From positions 186,001-250,000 of the forward strand of contig CAWDVA010000004.1 of NCBI GenBank assembly GCA_963805645.1: 64,000 nt of DNA, in the 5' to 3' direction. Position 1 is the first letter of the stretch. Every line of letters begins with the position of its first letter. This DNA comes from CAVXEH01 sp963805645 (lineage in GTDB: Bacteria; Chloroflexota; Limnocylindria; QHBO01). The translations under genes and the position numbers were made by a program. This document shows positions 27,829 to 36,664 of the stretch, piece by piece. The notes beneath the pieces are model-generated. The model searched no databases and was not told the DNA's origin. It saw nothing but the letters and a program-made list of their open reading frames with translations.

Positions 27829-28684
27829 GCTGATCGGGCAGCTGATCGGCATCGTCGGCGACGCCATCGCATCGTCATCGGCGCGGCTTGGACCGGCAGC
27901 CACCGGGACCGTGCTCGTGGTGCTGCTCGTCCTGCTGGCTCTCCTCGCGCGGCCCGTGACCCGCTGGACGACGCGCGACCTTGGCCGGCTCGCCGCGCTG
28001 CCGCGCGGCCTGGCGATCGCGGCCGAGGCGGGAGCCGGTGCCGCGGTGTCGCTGGGCACCGCCGGCGTGGCGCGCTCCGTCGCCGCCGTGAAACGGCTCC
28101 AGACCCTTGCGGCGCTGCCGCTCCTCGGGCACGTGGCACGCAGCGCTGCGCGCGCGGGTGTCCCGCTGGAGGTGACCACCAACGATCCGGTGGCAGCGCA
28201 CCTCGCCCTCGTGGCCCTCGCGGCGGCACATGAGCGGACGGCGACGCCGGAGCGCCAGGGACGGTCCGGCGTGACGTACGTCGGGGAGGGGCGGGCGACG
28301 GAGGCGGCCCGGGCGCTGGCGGCGCACGGCGCCGGTGACCGGCTCGAGGCGCCTGCCGCGGATCACGCCATGTCCCTGGTTCTCGGGGACGTCGCCGAGG
28401 ACGCGCTGCTGCTCATGGTGGGCGCCGCCACCGGGGACTCGGCGACCACGTTCGGCACCGCGTCGGGGTCCGAGGCCACCTCCGTGCTGCTCACCGCGGA
28501 GGGAACCCTGATCGGCCCGGAGCTCTTCGTGGCGGGTTCGGACCTGAGGCCCGGCGCCGCGCGGGCAGGCGTCCTGACCGCGAACCGGCTCGCCTGGCTC
28601 GCAGCGGCGATCCTCCTGGTTGGATCCCTGCTCCAGCTCGCGGGGATCGTGGACATCGCCGGCTTCCTCGTCGGGAGATCCTGA
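27812..28684 (+). CDS. Membrane protein, possibly DUF6754-like
   Basis: 290 residues. A membrane helix near residues 28-46 and another at about 258-285 flank a cytosolic or external domain of some 200 residues. That domain has VTTNDPVAAHLALVALAAAH, DHAMSLVLGDVAEDALLLMV and EGTLIGPELFVAGSDL. The last element resembles what I remember of DUF6754 proteins of Chloroflexota, but this needs a profile search. No catalytic motif seen. It is the first of four consecutive membrane proteins. Confidence 0.72.
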   Translation: MPNIGELIGQLIGIVGDAIASSSARLGPAATGTVLVVLLVLLALLARPVTRWTTRDLGRLAALPRGLAIAAEAGAGAAVSLGTAGVARSVAAVKRLQTLAALPLLGHVARSAARAGVPLEVTTNDPVAAHLALVALAAAHERTATPERQGRSGVTYVGEGRATEAARALAAHGAGDRLEAPAADHAMSLVLGDVAEDALLLMVGAATGDSATTFGTASGSEATSVLLTAEGTLIGPELFVAGSDLRPGAARAGVLTANRLAWLAAAILLVGSLLQLAGIVDIAGFLVGRS

Positions 28685-28685
28685 G

Positions 28686-29300
28686 GTGCGCCGATCGGTC
28701 AACGCGGCGACCATGGCGGCGGTGGGGATCATCATCCTCGCCGACCTGATCGTGGCGAACCCGGCCCTGGGCAGCGTCGCGGGCTTTCTCACCGGACTCG
28801 TCGTCTTCCTCGCGGCAGCGGCGGCGATTGCCGGCTCGCTGAGCCTCGTCGTCCGGCACGGGTCGCGTTTCGCGCACGGGATCGACCGGGTCGGCTCGCT
28901 GGCGGTGCTGGTCGGCATGGCCCTGGTGCTGCTGCCAGGACTGGCGCCGGGCTCGAGCGGCGCCGACGCCCCGGCCGTGCGCTGGGTCGTGGCGGCACTC
29001 CTCGCACCGCTCGTCGCCGCGATCTTCGCCCTCCTCTTTCCCCTGCTCCTCGCCGCCGCCCGCCGCGGCCTGCGGCTGCGCGGGCGCGAAACCGCCCTGA
29101 TGCTCACCGGCGCCGCGGCGGTGCTCGTCCTGCTCCTGCCGATCGGCGGGGAGCCGGGCGTCTGGCTCGCGTCCGTGGCGGGCTGGGTGCAGGCGGTGCC
29201 GGTCGCGGCGGTGTTCCGCGGCCTGCTGCTGGGCGTCGCCGCCATCGGGGCGGTGACCGCGGCACGCATCCTCCTCGGTGCGGACGGCATCGATGACTGA
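28686..29300 (+). CDS. Six-helix membrane protein of unknown function
   Basis: 204 residues from a GTG 2 nt after the previous stop, with GGGAG upstream. Six predicted membrane helices fill nearly the whole protein, with a short basic loop (RRGLRLRGRE) between helices four and five. No transporter motif recognised. An in-frame extension upstream is a shadow of the previous gene. Confidence 0.72.
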   Translation: MRRSVNAATMAAVGIIILADLIVANPALGSVAGFLTGLVVFLAAAAAIAGSLSLVVRHGSRFAHGIDRVGSLAVLVGMALVLLPGLAPGSSGADAPAVRWVVAALLAPLVAAIFALLFPLLLAAARRGLRLRGRETALMLTGAAAVLVLLLPIGGEPGVWLASVAGWVQAVPVAAVFRGLLLGVAAIGAVTAARILLGADGIDD

Positions 29301-30174
29301 GCCAGTGCGCCGTCCGGGCCGGAGGCGGGCGTGGGTTGGCCTGGCGCCCCTTGCCCTCGTGGCGCTTGTCGCCGCCGCGTCGGCGCTGCCGCAGCTGCCG
29401 TTCCTGGCGCTGGGTGGTGGCCCGGCGAGCGTGGCGGGGGACGATCTGCACGTCGCCATCGGTGGCCTGCCCGATCAGCCCCTGGTCCTCGTGGACATGG
29501 ACCCGGACCTGGGCACCTATCCGGAGATCCGGTATGCCACGCGTGCGGCGCTGGCGGACCTCTTCGCCGTCGGAGCCCGGGTGGCCATGGTCAGCTTCAG
29601 CCCGGAGGGGCGAGCGATCGCGATCGCGGAGATCGCGCGCCTTCGCGATGCCGGCGCGGGATCGGATCGGCTGGTCGACCTGGGCTTCCGCAGCGGCAGC
29701 GAGGCGGCCCTCGTGCAGCTGGCGGGCCAGCCAATCGACCGGGACGTCAACGGGCAGGCGAGCCCGATCCTCGACGCTCTGCATGCGCGCGGCGCCGGGC
29801 TGGGCGGGTTCGACCTGGCACTGGTCATCGGGGGCGGCGAGATGAGCCCGCGAACGTGGATCGAGCAGGTGGAGCCGCGGGTGCCGGGCCTCGCGGTGGC
29901 GGCGGTGACCCCCACCTTCCTGCTTCCCGAGATGCAGCCGTACCGCGATGCCGGGCAGCTGGTCGCGCTGGCCGGGACGCTTCCGGAGGGCGTCGCCTAC
30001 GGAACCAGCGTCGCGGCCGGCGGGACGACGAGCGGCCTGGGACGGGTCCCGGAGCGTCCCCCCAGCGATGCCGCCATCCTGGTCGGCATGCTCGTTGCGC
30101 TGGGGGTGCTCATCGAATCCGGCGCGGGCAGCCTGCTCTCCGGCCGGCGCGGGCCGCGGGGGCACCGGTCGTGA
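29293..30174 (+). CDS. Membrane-anchored protein with Rossmann-like domain
   Basis: 293 residues. An N-terminal anchor (residues 15-40, after an Arg-rich start) and a C-terminal helix (about 262-280) enclose a soluble domain. Strand-helix patterns such as QPLVLVDMDPDLG, ARVAMVSFSPEGRAIA and LVDLGFRSGSEAAL suggest a Rossmann-like fold. I know of no assigned function. The ATG chosen overlaps the previous gene by 8 nt; a GTG five codons upstream is possible. It overlaps the next gene by 4 nt. Confidence 0.72.
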   Translation: MTEPVRRPGRRRAWVGLAPLALVALVAAASALPQLPFLALGGGPASVAGDDLHVAIGGLPDQPLVLVDMDPDLGTYPEIRYATRAALADLFAVGARVAMVSFSPEGRAIAIAEIARLRDAGAGSDRLVDLGFRSGSEAALVQLAGQPIDRDVNGQASPILDALHARGAGLGGFDLALVIGGGEMSPRTWIEQVEPRVPGLAVAAVTPTFLLPEMQPYRDAGQLVALAGTLPEGVAYGTSVAAGGTTSGLGRVPERPPSDAAILVGMLVALGVLIESGAGSLLSGRRGPRGHRS

Positions 30175-30815
30175 ACGCCTTCTTCGAGGCCGGGACCGCC
30201 GGCACCCTCGCCACCTGGGTCGCCGCGTTGGTCACCCTCGGAGTCTGGTCGTACCTGGCCGGAGAGCGCCGCCTGCTCCACGTCGCCCAGCTGCTGCTCG
30301 CCGGGCTGGCGACCGGCTACCTCGCGCTGCTGGCCATCCGCGAGGTCCTGGTTCCGCAGCTCATCTCGCCGCTTCTCGCGGATCCTGCGGCCCGCCCCGA
30401 CCTGCTCATCGACGTGCTGCTCGTGGCCGTCCTGGCCCTCTCACCCTGGCTTCCGCGTCGCGCGGTGGCGCTGCCCGTGGCGGTGTTCGTTGGCGGAACG
30501 GCGGCGTATGCGCTCGGCGGTGCCATCACCGGCACGCTGCTTCCGCAGCTCGCCGCCGGGATCGTGACCGCGGACTCCGGCCCTGGCGGGGCTCTCTCCG
30601 GGGTGGTCGGCCTGGCGATCACCATCCCCGTGCTCCTCGCGTTTATCCACGGGGTGCCCCGCGGTCGGGTGATGGGTGGCGTCGCGAGCGCGGGACGCTT
30701 CATCCTCCTCGGCGGCCTCGGTGCCTGGCTCGGCTTCCTCATCGTCAGCCGCCTGGCACTGCTGGTCGATCGGGTGGGGTTCCTGCTCGGCGATTGGCTT
30801 GGGCTTGTGCGATGA
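30171..30815 (+). CDS. Polytopic membrane protein of unknown function
   Basis: 214 residues from a GTG overlapping the previous gene. About six membrane helices, including LGGAITGTLLPQLAAG in the middle. No signal peptide, metal site or transporter signature seen. It is the last membrane protein before the MutL-like gene and overlaps that gene by 4 nt, so the proteins are probably made in fixed proportion. Confidence 0.72.
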   Translation: MNAFFEAGTAGTLATWVAALVTLGVWSYLAGERRLLHVAQLLLAGLATGYLALLAIREVLVPQLISPLLADPAARPDLLIDVLLVAVLALSPWLPRRAVALPVAVFVGGTAAYALGGAITGTLLPQLAAGIVTADSGPGGALSGVVGLAITIPVLLAFIHGVPRGRVMGGVASAGRFILLGGLGAWLGFLIVSRLALLVDRVGFLLGDWLGLVR

Positions 30816-32797
30816 GCGAGGATGCACGAGTGAAGACGGCACCGCCCGCAGAGCCGATGGAGACGCCCGAGCCGGAACGCGGGGCCCTGGCCGACCCGCT
30901 GCGCGCCCTGGCCGAGGTGTCGCTGCTTCTGGACGTGGGGAGTGCCTGGAGCAAGGCGAGCGTCGTCGGTCGCGCTCGCGGGCGCTGGCGGGTCGTCGCG
31001 CATGCGGCCCAGCCCACAGCCTGGGGGGAGGCGTCCCTTGTCGCCTCCGTCGCCGATCGCCTGCACGCATCCGTGGATACGCGGCTCAGCGGCGAGCTCG
31101 ACGCGATCCTGGCCGGCGCGCCGAGAATCGCCTGCCGCACGCCCGGCCGGCCGGGGCGGATGGCGATCGCCGCGGTCACATCCCAGATCTCCGGAGAAGC
31201 GGCGCGCCGGGCCGCCGAGTCGGCGGGTTGGGTCGTCGTGGCCCAGGTGGCCGCAGACGACGGCCGTCCGCTTCCCGATCGGCTCGCCGCGCTCATGGCC
31301 GCGGAGGTGGATGCCTGGCTGATCGCCGGCGGATTCGACAATGCGCGTCCCGAGCAGGCGCTCGAAGCGGCGGGGATGGTCGCCGCGGCGCGAGGCGGCG
31401 GCCGGTCGCCCGTGGTCTGGGGCGGATCGGCGGCTCTCGCGGACGACGTGGCGGCGCTCTTCGCCGAGGGCGTGGTGACCTCGGTGCGGAACCCGCGCCC
31501 GACCGCGCGCGAGGAGTCCCTGGACCCGCTGCGCCACCACCTCGAGGAGCTGCTGAACCAGGTCATGGAATCCGGAGGCACGCGGAGCCTGGCGCCCATC
31601 GCATTCCGCCGCGCGGTCGCAGAGATCGCGAGGGAGGAGCGTCTCCAGGTGGGCGCGGTCGACCTGGGCGCGCGCTACGCCACCTGGATCTTCGCGGATG
31701 GCCGCACCGATCCGGTGGCACCGGAGTCGCGGGTCTTCGCGGCGGGCGGGCTCGGATCGCCGACCCTCGCGGCACCGGGGACGACGGGCCACCTGGTACG
31801 CATGCTGGCGTTGCCGGTGGACGAGCTCGCCGTTGCCGACACGCTGCAGAACATGCGGTCCCGACCCGGGACCATGCCATACACCGACGAGGAGCTGGCG
31901 GTGACCCGCGCCGCGGGCCAGCTGCTGCTGACCGCCCTTGGGGAGAACCTTGCGACCGAGACCATGGACGTGCTCATCGGTGCCGGGCGGCTGCTCGCCG
32001 CGTCCCCGACTCCCATGCACGCCCTCCAGCTGCTCCTGGACGGGGTGCGTCCCCTGGGCGTGACGCAGCTGGCGGTGGACCCGGCGGGCCTCCTGGGCCC
32101 GCTGGGCTCCCTCCCCGATGCCGAGCTCCGCGAGGGGATCGGGATGCTGCGCGACGACCTGCTCGTGCCGCTCGGCACGAGCGTCGTGGTCCGCGGGGGT
32201 CGAGCGGGGCAGCCGGCCGTGACCGCGCGTCTCCACCGCGCCGGCTGGCCGGACCCGGAGCCGATGACCATCCGCGGCGGCCAGGTGGCCGTTCTGCCGC
32301 TGCCACGGGGCGAGCGCGCCGAGCTGCAGCTCGAGCTGGCCCCGGGAACCACGCTCCCGGGCGCTCGGCGCGCCCACCACCTGCGCGTCGAGGTGAGCGG
32401 TGGCGTGGTCGGGCTCGTGCTTGATGCGCGGGACGTTCCGATGGCCCTGCCGCGCCGGCTCGACGACCGACGCGCCATCCTGGCAGGCTGGCGCGACCTG
32501 CTTCTCCGCGAGCCGGTCGCCCGCGACCCGCACGCGATTGACAGCAGCCTGCAGCAGGCGACGCCAGAGCCATCGCCCCTCCGCGCGGTCGATCGGGTTC
32601 GACGATGGCGCCCGCGTGCGTCGTTCCTGCGCGGTGCGTGGAGGCAGCGAGGTGCCGGCGCGCACCAGGGCTCCGGTGGCGACGAGCATCCCGCGGAGGA
32701 GCCGAATGGTTCCAGCGCGCCGGATGGCGATGTGGACGCGGGAACCGCGGGCCTGGCCGATGCAGCGTCCGGGGAGGGTGCCGATGACGATCGCTGA
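30812..32797 (+). CDS. MutL-like (glutamate mutase L family) ASKHA protein
   Basis: 661 residues. The N-terminal half resembles the GlmL/MutL family of ASKHA ATPases: SLLLDVGSAWSKASVVGR near residues 39-56 is a phosphate-1 loop, VVWGGSAALADD is a later glycine-rich strand, and a second half-domain opens with VGAVDLGARYATWIFADG. MPYTDEELAVTRAAGQ is also family-like. In clostridia the family accompanies B12-dependent glutamate mutase, but no mutase subunit is nearby. The C-terminal 100 residues are polar and disordered. Despite the family name it is unrelated to DNA mismatch-repair MutL. Confidence 0.75.
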   Translation: MSEDARVKTAPPAEPMETPEPERGALADPLRALAEVSLLLDVGSAWSKASVVGRARGRWRVVAHAAQPTAWGEASLVASVADRLHASVDTRLSGELDAILAGAPRIACRTPGRPGRMAIAAVTSQISGEAARRAAESAGWVVVAQVAADDGRPLPDRLAALMAAEVDAWLIAGGFDNARPEQALEAAGMVAAARGGGRSPVVWGGSAALADDVAALFAEGVVTSVRNPRPTAREESLDPLRHHLEELLNQVMESGGTRSLAPIAFRRAVAEIAREERLQVGAVDLGARYATWIFADGRTDPVAPESRVFAAGGLGSPTLAAPGTTGHLVRMLALPVDELAVADTLQNMRSRPGTMPYTDEELAVTRAAGQLLLTALGENLATETMDVLIGAGRLLAASPTPMHALQLLLDGVRPLGVTQLAVDPAGLLGPLGSLPDAELREGIGMLRDDLLVPLGTSVVVRGGRAGQPAVTARLHRAGWPDPEPMTIRGGQVAVLPLPRGERAELQLELAPGTTLPGARRAHHLRVEVSGGVVGLVLDARDVPMALPRRLDDRRAILAGWRDLLLREPVARDPHAIDSSLQQATPEPSPLRAVDRVRRWRPRASFLRGAWRQRGAGAHQGSGGDEHPAEEPNGSSAPDGDVDAGTAGLADAASGEGADDDR

Positions 32798-33872
32798 ACG
32801 AGAAGGCGCGGTGCTTCCGGCCGTCCATCGCATCCCCCTGCCCCGCGGCTCCGTTCCGCAGGTACGCACCGGCAGCCAGGTCCGACCCGACCAGGTTCTT
32901 GCCTCGCGCCGGGAGGTCCGGCACCCGCTGCGCATTCCGGTGGCCGCGGCGCTCGGCCGCCGCCCGGCGGATGCCGCGAGCCTGCTGCTCGTGCACCCCG
33001 GCGAGCGACTGGAGGCGGACCAGCCACTCGCCCGCGGGCCGGACGGCCGCGAGGTGCGCGCGCCGGACCACGCCATCCTGCTCGCCTACTCGAGAACCGA
33101 TGGCACCGCCCTCCTCGTCACGCTGGGTGCTGAGACGCCGGTGATCGGCCACGTTTCGGGCTCGGTCCTCCAGGTGACCTCGCGCTATATCAGCGTGGCC
33201 GTGCCCGGAGCGCGCCTCGAGGGGGTCGGCGGGACGGGCGACGCCGTCCACGGCGAGCTTGCCGTGGCGGTGCACTCGCATGACGAGGAGCTGCGGGCCG
33301 GTGCCATCGACGTCTCGGCCGCGGGGAAGATCCTCATCGGCGGTTCGCGAGCGTCGGCGGAGACCCTGACGCGTGCGCGGGCCATGGGCGTTGCCGGCAT
33401 CGTCCTGGGCGGGATCCTGGACAAGGAGCTTCGCGACTTCGCGGCGATTCAGCGCCGCCGCCGCGACATCGGCGGCATGAGCGGCTCGTTCGCGGTCGTG
33501 CTCCTGGAGGGGTACGGCAAGGTCGCCATGGACGGGCAGCTCTTCGCGTGGTTCCGCCACCATGCCGGCCACATGGCCAGCCTCTTCGGCGCCGATCGTC
33601 TCGTCTACGTTCACGAAGCCGAGCCGCCTCCGCGACGCGAGCCGCGCGCAGGTGTGGGGGATCGGGTGATCATCCATCGCCGGCCGTTCCATGGGCGGAG
33701 CGGCGTCCTGGTGGGAATCCTCGATGCGCTGCATGCCACACCGTCCGGCATCGGGGCACCCACGGCCCTGGTGCGCATGGAGGACGGACGCCTGGCTCCC
33801 ATCCCGCTCGCCAACCTGGAGGCGACCTTCCTGCCCGGCTCCGGCGAGGGCCGCGTGCCCGAGCCGCGCTGA
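32784..33872 (+). CDS. Beta-rich protein of unknown function, possible KOW-like end
   Basis: 362 residues, overlapping the MutL-like gene by 14 nt, with GGGGAGGG before the ATG. The N-terminal part has a barrel-like RTGSQVRPDQVLASRREV. The middle has GKILIGGSRASAETL and GIVLGGILDKELRDFAA, strand-helix repeats that could form a small-molecule or protein-binding domain. The C-terminal AGVGDRVIIHRRPFHGRSG resembles a KOW-type small barrel. No enzyme motif seen. It closes the unknown module; the next gene has its own promoter. Confidence 0.72.
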   Translation: MTIAEREGAVLPAVHRIPLPRGSVPQVRTGSQVRPDQVLASRREVRHPLRIPVAAALGRRPADAASLLLVHPGERLEADQPLARGPDGREVRAPDHAILLAYSRTDGTALLVTLGAETPVIGHVSGSVLQVTSRYISVAVPGARLEGVGGTGDAVHGELAVAVHSHDEELRAGAIDVSAAGKILIGGSRASAETLTRARAMGVAGIVLGGILDKELRDFAAIQRRRRDIGGMSGSFAVVLLEGYGKVAMDGQLFAWFRHHAGHMASLFGADRLVYVHEAEPPPRREPRAGVGDRVIIHRRPFHGRSGVLVGILDALHATPSGIGAPTALVRMEDGRLAPIPLANLEATFLPGSGEGRVPEPR

Positions 33873-33894
33873 CCGGGGCCCCCGCCGTCCTTCC

Positions 33895-33900
33895 TATACT
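33895..33900 (+). promoter_or_regulatory. -10 element giving a likely leaderless tsaE mRNA
   Basis: TATACT ends 7 nt before the tsaE ATG, so transcription would start at or next to the A of the start codon. No Shine-Dalgarno is present between them. A CTGACC about 20 nt upstream is a poor -35. It marks a new transcription unit after the unknown module. Confidence 0.5.
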
Positions 33901-33907
33901 GTCGCGC

Positions 33908-34465
33908 ATGGATCACGCAGCGCCGGCGCGCCCGGCGCCCGCCGCGACCCGGGAACGCGATCCCGGATCCGCGACCGCCGTCGGAAGCCGTGTCACCACC
34001 AGTCCGGACGAGACGCGGGCGCTCGGCCATGCCCTCGGCGCCGCCGCGCAGGCCGGCACGCTCGTCGCCCTCGCTGGACCGCTGGGCGCGGGAAAGACGG
34101 TCCTGACCAAGGGGATCGCCGACGGCCTCGGCGTGACGAGCGTGGTCAACAGCCCGACGTTCGTGCTCATGAACGAGCACCCCGGCCGGCTTCGCCTCTT
34201 CCATGTCGACGCCTACCGCCTGGACGACCCGGAGGAGGCCCTGGCCGCCGGTCTGCTTGATGAGCGCGAGGCGGCCGGCGTGACGGTCATCGAGTGGGCG
34301 GACCGCCTCGCGGGCTGGCTCCCTGCCGAGCGCCTCGACGTGACACTGGATCCCGATCCCGACGGCGGCGACGGGCGCACCCTGCGCTGGTCCGCCCACG
34401 GCCCGCAGCATGAGCTTCTGGCGGACGCCCTGGGGGCGGATCAGCACTCGGCGGAACGGCCATGA
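33908..34465 (+). CDS. tsaE: tRNA t6A biosynthesis ATPase TsaE
   Basis: 185 residues. The Walker A motif is GPLGAGKT, followed by SPTFVLMNEHP and the Walker-B-like FHVDAYRL. TsaE works with TsaB and TsaD to make threonylcarbamoyl-adenosine 37 in ANN-decoding tRNAs. The first 30 residues before the core are low complexity. The start follows a -10 element directly. It overlaps tsaB by 4 nt. Confidence 0.95.
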   Translation: MDHAAPARPAPAATRERDPGSATAVGSRVTTSPDETRALGHALGAAAQAGTLVALAGPLGAGKTVLTKGIADGLGVTSVVNSPTFVLMNEHPGRLRLFHVDAYRLDDPEEALAAGLLDEREAAGVTVIEWADRLAGWLPAERLDVTLDPDPDGGDGRTLRWSAHGPQHELLADALGADQHSAERP

Positions 34466-35100
34466 TCATCGCCATCGAGAGCGCCTCGACGGACCCGTCC
34501 GTGGCACTGGCGGAGGGCGACGGGACGCCCATCGCGGCTGACGGCTGGAGCGGCGGCCATGGCCAGGGACGAGAGCTTCTTCCACGTCTCCTGGCGCTCC
34601 TCGCCGGCGCAGGGCGTTCGCTGGGCGACGTCACGGCGGTGGCCATCGGTACCGGGCCGGGCTCGTTCACCGGCCTCCGCGTGGGGATGAGCCTCGCGAA
34701 AGGCCTGGCGGTCGGCCTCGCGGTGCCGATCGTGGGGATCCCGAGCCTCGTTGCCTGGCTGGACGCCGATGCCCGGGCGCACGCGGCACTTGCGCGGGCG
34801 GGCGCCCACGACGCGTTCGTCCTGCTGCGGGGGGCCGACGAGCCGACGATCGTGGCGGAGGATGCCCTGCCCGCCGGTGCGCGCCGCGATCCGGTGGCCG
34901 CTCCGCGTGAGCTTGCAGAGGCCTTCGGGCTGGTCGGAGCACGGCCGCCGAAGCACGCGGCGTCCGCCGTGGCCCGCCGGGCCGCGGCGCAGCTCGCCGT
35001 CGCGCAGGCGGGGGATGACCTTCGCACCCTGGAGCCGCGCTACCTGCGCCTGCCGCGCGGGCTCGAATCGCTTCCCGCGGAGGCGATCCAGTGGCTGTGA
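34462..35100 (+). CDS. tsaB: tRNA t6A biosynthesis protein TsaB
   Basis: 212 residues, an ASKHA-fold paralogue of TsaD. MIIAIESASTDPSVAL and GTGPGSFTGLRVGMSLAKGL are typical. It dimerises with TsaD and bridges TsaE. Proteins lacking the TsaD metal site, as here, are scaffolding subunits. Followed by rimI with a 10-nt overlap. Confidence 0.95.
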   Translation: MIIAIESASTDPSVALAEGDGTPIAADGWSGGHGQGRELLPRLLALLAGAGRSLGDVTAVAIGTGPGSFTGLRVGMSLAKGLAVGLAVPIVGIPSLVAWLDADARAHAALARAGAHDAFVLLRGADEPTIVAEDALPAGARRDPVAAPRELAEAFGLVGARPPKHAASAVARRAAAQLAVAQAGDDLRTLEPRYLRLPRGLESLPAEAIQWL

Positions 35101-35624
35101 TCGTGCCGGTCGAGATCGGTCCCATGCAGCTCGCGGACATCCCCGCGGTCCAGGAGATCGAGCGGCTCAGCTTCCGCACCCCGTGGCCCGTCTATGCGTT
35201 CGAGCAGGAGCTGACCTCGAACCGCCTCGCGCGCTACGTCGTGGCCCGTGCGGGCGAGGTACCGGTGGGGTTCGGTGGGCTGTGGCTGATGGTGGACGAG
35301 GCACATATCACCACCTTCGCCGTCCATCCCGACTGGCGTCGACGCGGGATCGGCCGCCGCATGCTGGTGGCCCTCATCGAGTCGGCGCAGGAGCTGGGGG
35401 CTGCGCGGATGACGCTCGAGGTCCGGATGGGCAACGTCGACGCGCAGCGCCTCTACGCCGAGCTCGGGTTCGCTGATGCCGGGCGTCGCGTCGCCTATTA
35501 CACCGATGACGGCGAGGACGCCCTGATCATGACCACGCCCGCGCTGCGCTCACCGCGCATGGCGCGCGCATTGTGGGCGGCCCGGCGGCGGATCGACGGG
35601 ACGGACCAGGAGGTCGGCGCATGA
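35091..35624 (+). CDS. rimI: GNAT N-acetyltransferase, RimI type
   Basis: 177 residues. The acetyl-CoA site is HPDWRRRGIGRRML, preceded by ITTFAV; NVDAQRLYAELGF is the C-terminal signature. RimI acetylates the N-terminus of S18 or related targets. Position between tsaB and tsaD is the usual one. A GTG two codons downstream, which would reduce the overlap with tsaB to 4 nt, is an equally good start. A 25-residue basic tail follows the domain. Confidence 0.9.
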   Translation: MAVIVPVEIGPMQLADIPAVQEIERLSFRTPWPVYAFEQELTSNRLARYVVARAGEVPVGFGGLWLMVDEAHITTFAVHPDWRRRGIGRRMLVALIESAQELGAARMTLEVRMGNVDAQRLYAELGFADAGRRVAYYTDDGEDALIMTTPALRSPRMARALWAARRRIDGTDQEVGA

Positions 35625-36664
35625 GCGGACCGCGCATCCTGGCCATCGAGTCGTCGTGCGACGAGACCGGCGTGGCGGTGGTGGTCGGGGGCCGGCGGAT
35701 CGAGGCGAACGCGGTCGCCAGCCAGGTCGCCCTGCACGCGGCAACGGGCGGCATCGTGCCGGAGGTGGCGGCGCGCCAGCAGCTGCGCTGGATCGTGCCG
35801 ACCCTGGAGACGGCCCTGGCCGACGCCGGCGCGGACTGGGCCGACATCGACGCGGTGGCGGTCACGTACGGACCGGGTCTCATCGGCTCGCTGCTGGTGG
35901 GGGTGAACGTCGCCAAGGCGCTGGCGGCCGCCCACGACCTGCCGCTGGTCGGGGTGAACCACATCGAGGGGCACATCTATGCGAACTGGCTGACCGACGT
36001 GCGGGCGGGTGCGCCGCTGCCCCCCGAGCCGTCGTTCCCGCTGCTGTGCCTGGTGGTGAGCGGTGGCCACACCCAGCTGGTGCTCATGCACGATCACGGC
36101 CGATACCGCCTGCTGGGCCAGACCGTCGACGATGCCGCCGGCGAGGCGTTCGACAAGGTCGGCCGGCTGCTCGGGCTCGGGTACCCCGGGGGCCCCGCCA
36201 TCGCGAAGGCCGCCGCGGATGCGACGCCGTCCACCCGCTTCCCGCGGGCGAAGACGGATGGACGCTACGACTTCAGCTTCTCGGGCCTCAAGACCGCGGT
36301 CCTGCGCGAGGTGGCCGGCTACCGCGACCGCAACGAGCCGATTCCCGTGGACGGTATGGCCGCGGCGTTCGAGGAGGCCGTGGTGGACGCGCTCGTCACC
36401 AAGACGGCCGCCGCGGCGGACGAGCACGGCGTCGCGGCCGTGGCGCTGGGAGGCGGCGTCGCCGCCAATCGGTCGCTGCGCGCCACCCTGCGCGAGCGCC
36501 TGGAGCGCGAGGGCACGCCACTCCTGGTCCCGCCTCCCGCGTGGTGCACCGACAACGGCGCCATGATCGGGGCGGCCGCGGGATTCCGCTTCGTGGCCGG
36601 CGATCGTGCCGATGCCGCACTGGAGGCGATTCCGAACCTCGCCCTCCCCTGGCTCGACGCGTGA
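35621..36664 (+). CDS. tsaD: tRNA N6-threonylcarbamoyladenosine transferase TsaD
   Basis: 347 residues. The metal ligands His114 and His118 are in NHIEGHIY, with ILAIESSCDETGVAVV at the start and GGVAANRSLR near the end. It transfers the threonylcarbamoyl group to A37. It overlaps rimI and rsmA by 4 nt each. Confidence 0.98.
   Translation: MSGPRILAIESSCDETGVAVVVGGRRIEANAVASQVALHAATGGIVPEVAARQQLRWIVPTLETALADAGADWADIDAVAVTYGPGLIGSLLVGVNVAKALAAAHDLPLVGVNHIEGHIYANWLTDVRAGAPLPPEPSFPLLCLVVSGGHTQLVLMHDHGRYRLLGQTVDDAAGEAFDKVGRLLGLGYPGGPAIAKAAADATPSTRFPRAKTDGRYDFSFSGLKTAVLREVAGYRDRNEPIPVDGMAAAFEEAVVDALVTKTAAAADEHGVAAVALGGGVAANRSLRATLRERLEREGTPLLVPPPAWCTDNGAMIGAAAGFRFVAGDRADAALEAIPNLALPWLDA

Noticed and set aside
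30812..32797. DNA mismatch-repair MutL
   Set aside because: No GHKL ATPase motifs; the name similarity comes from the glutamate mutase L family.
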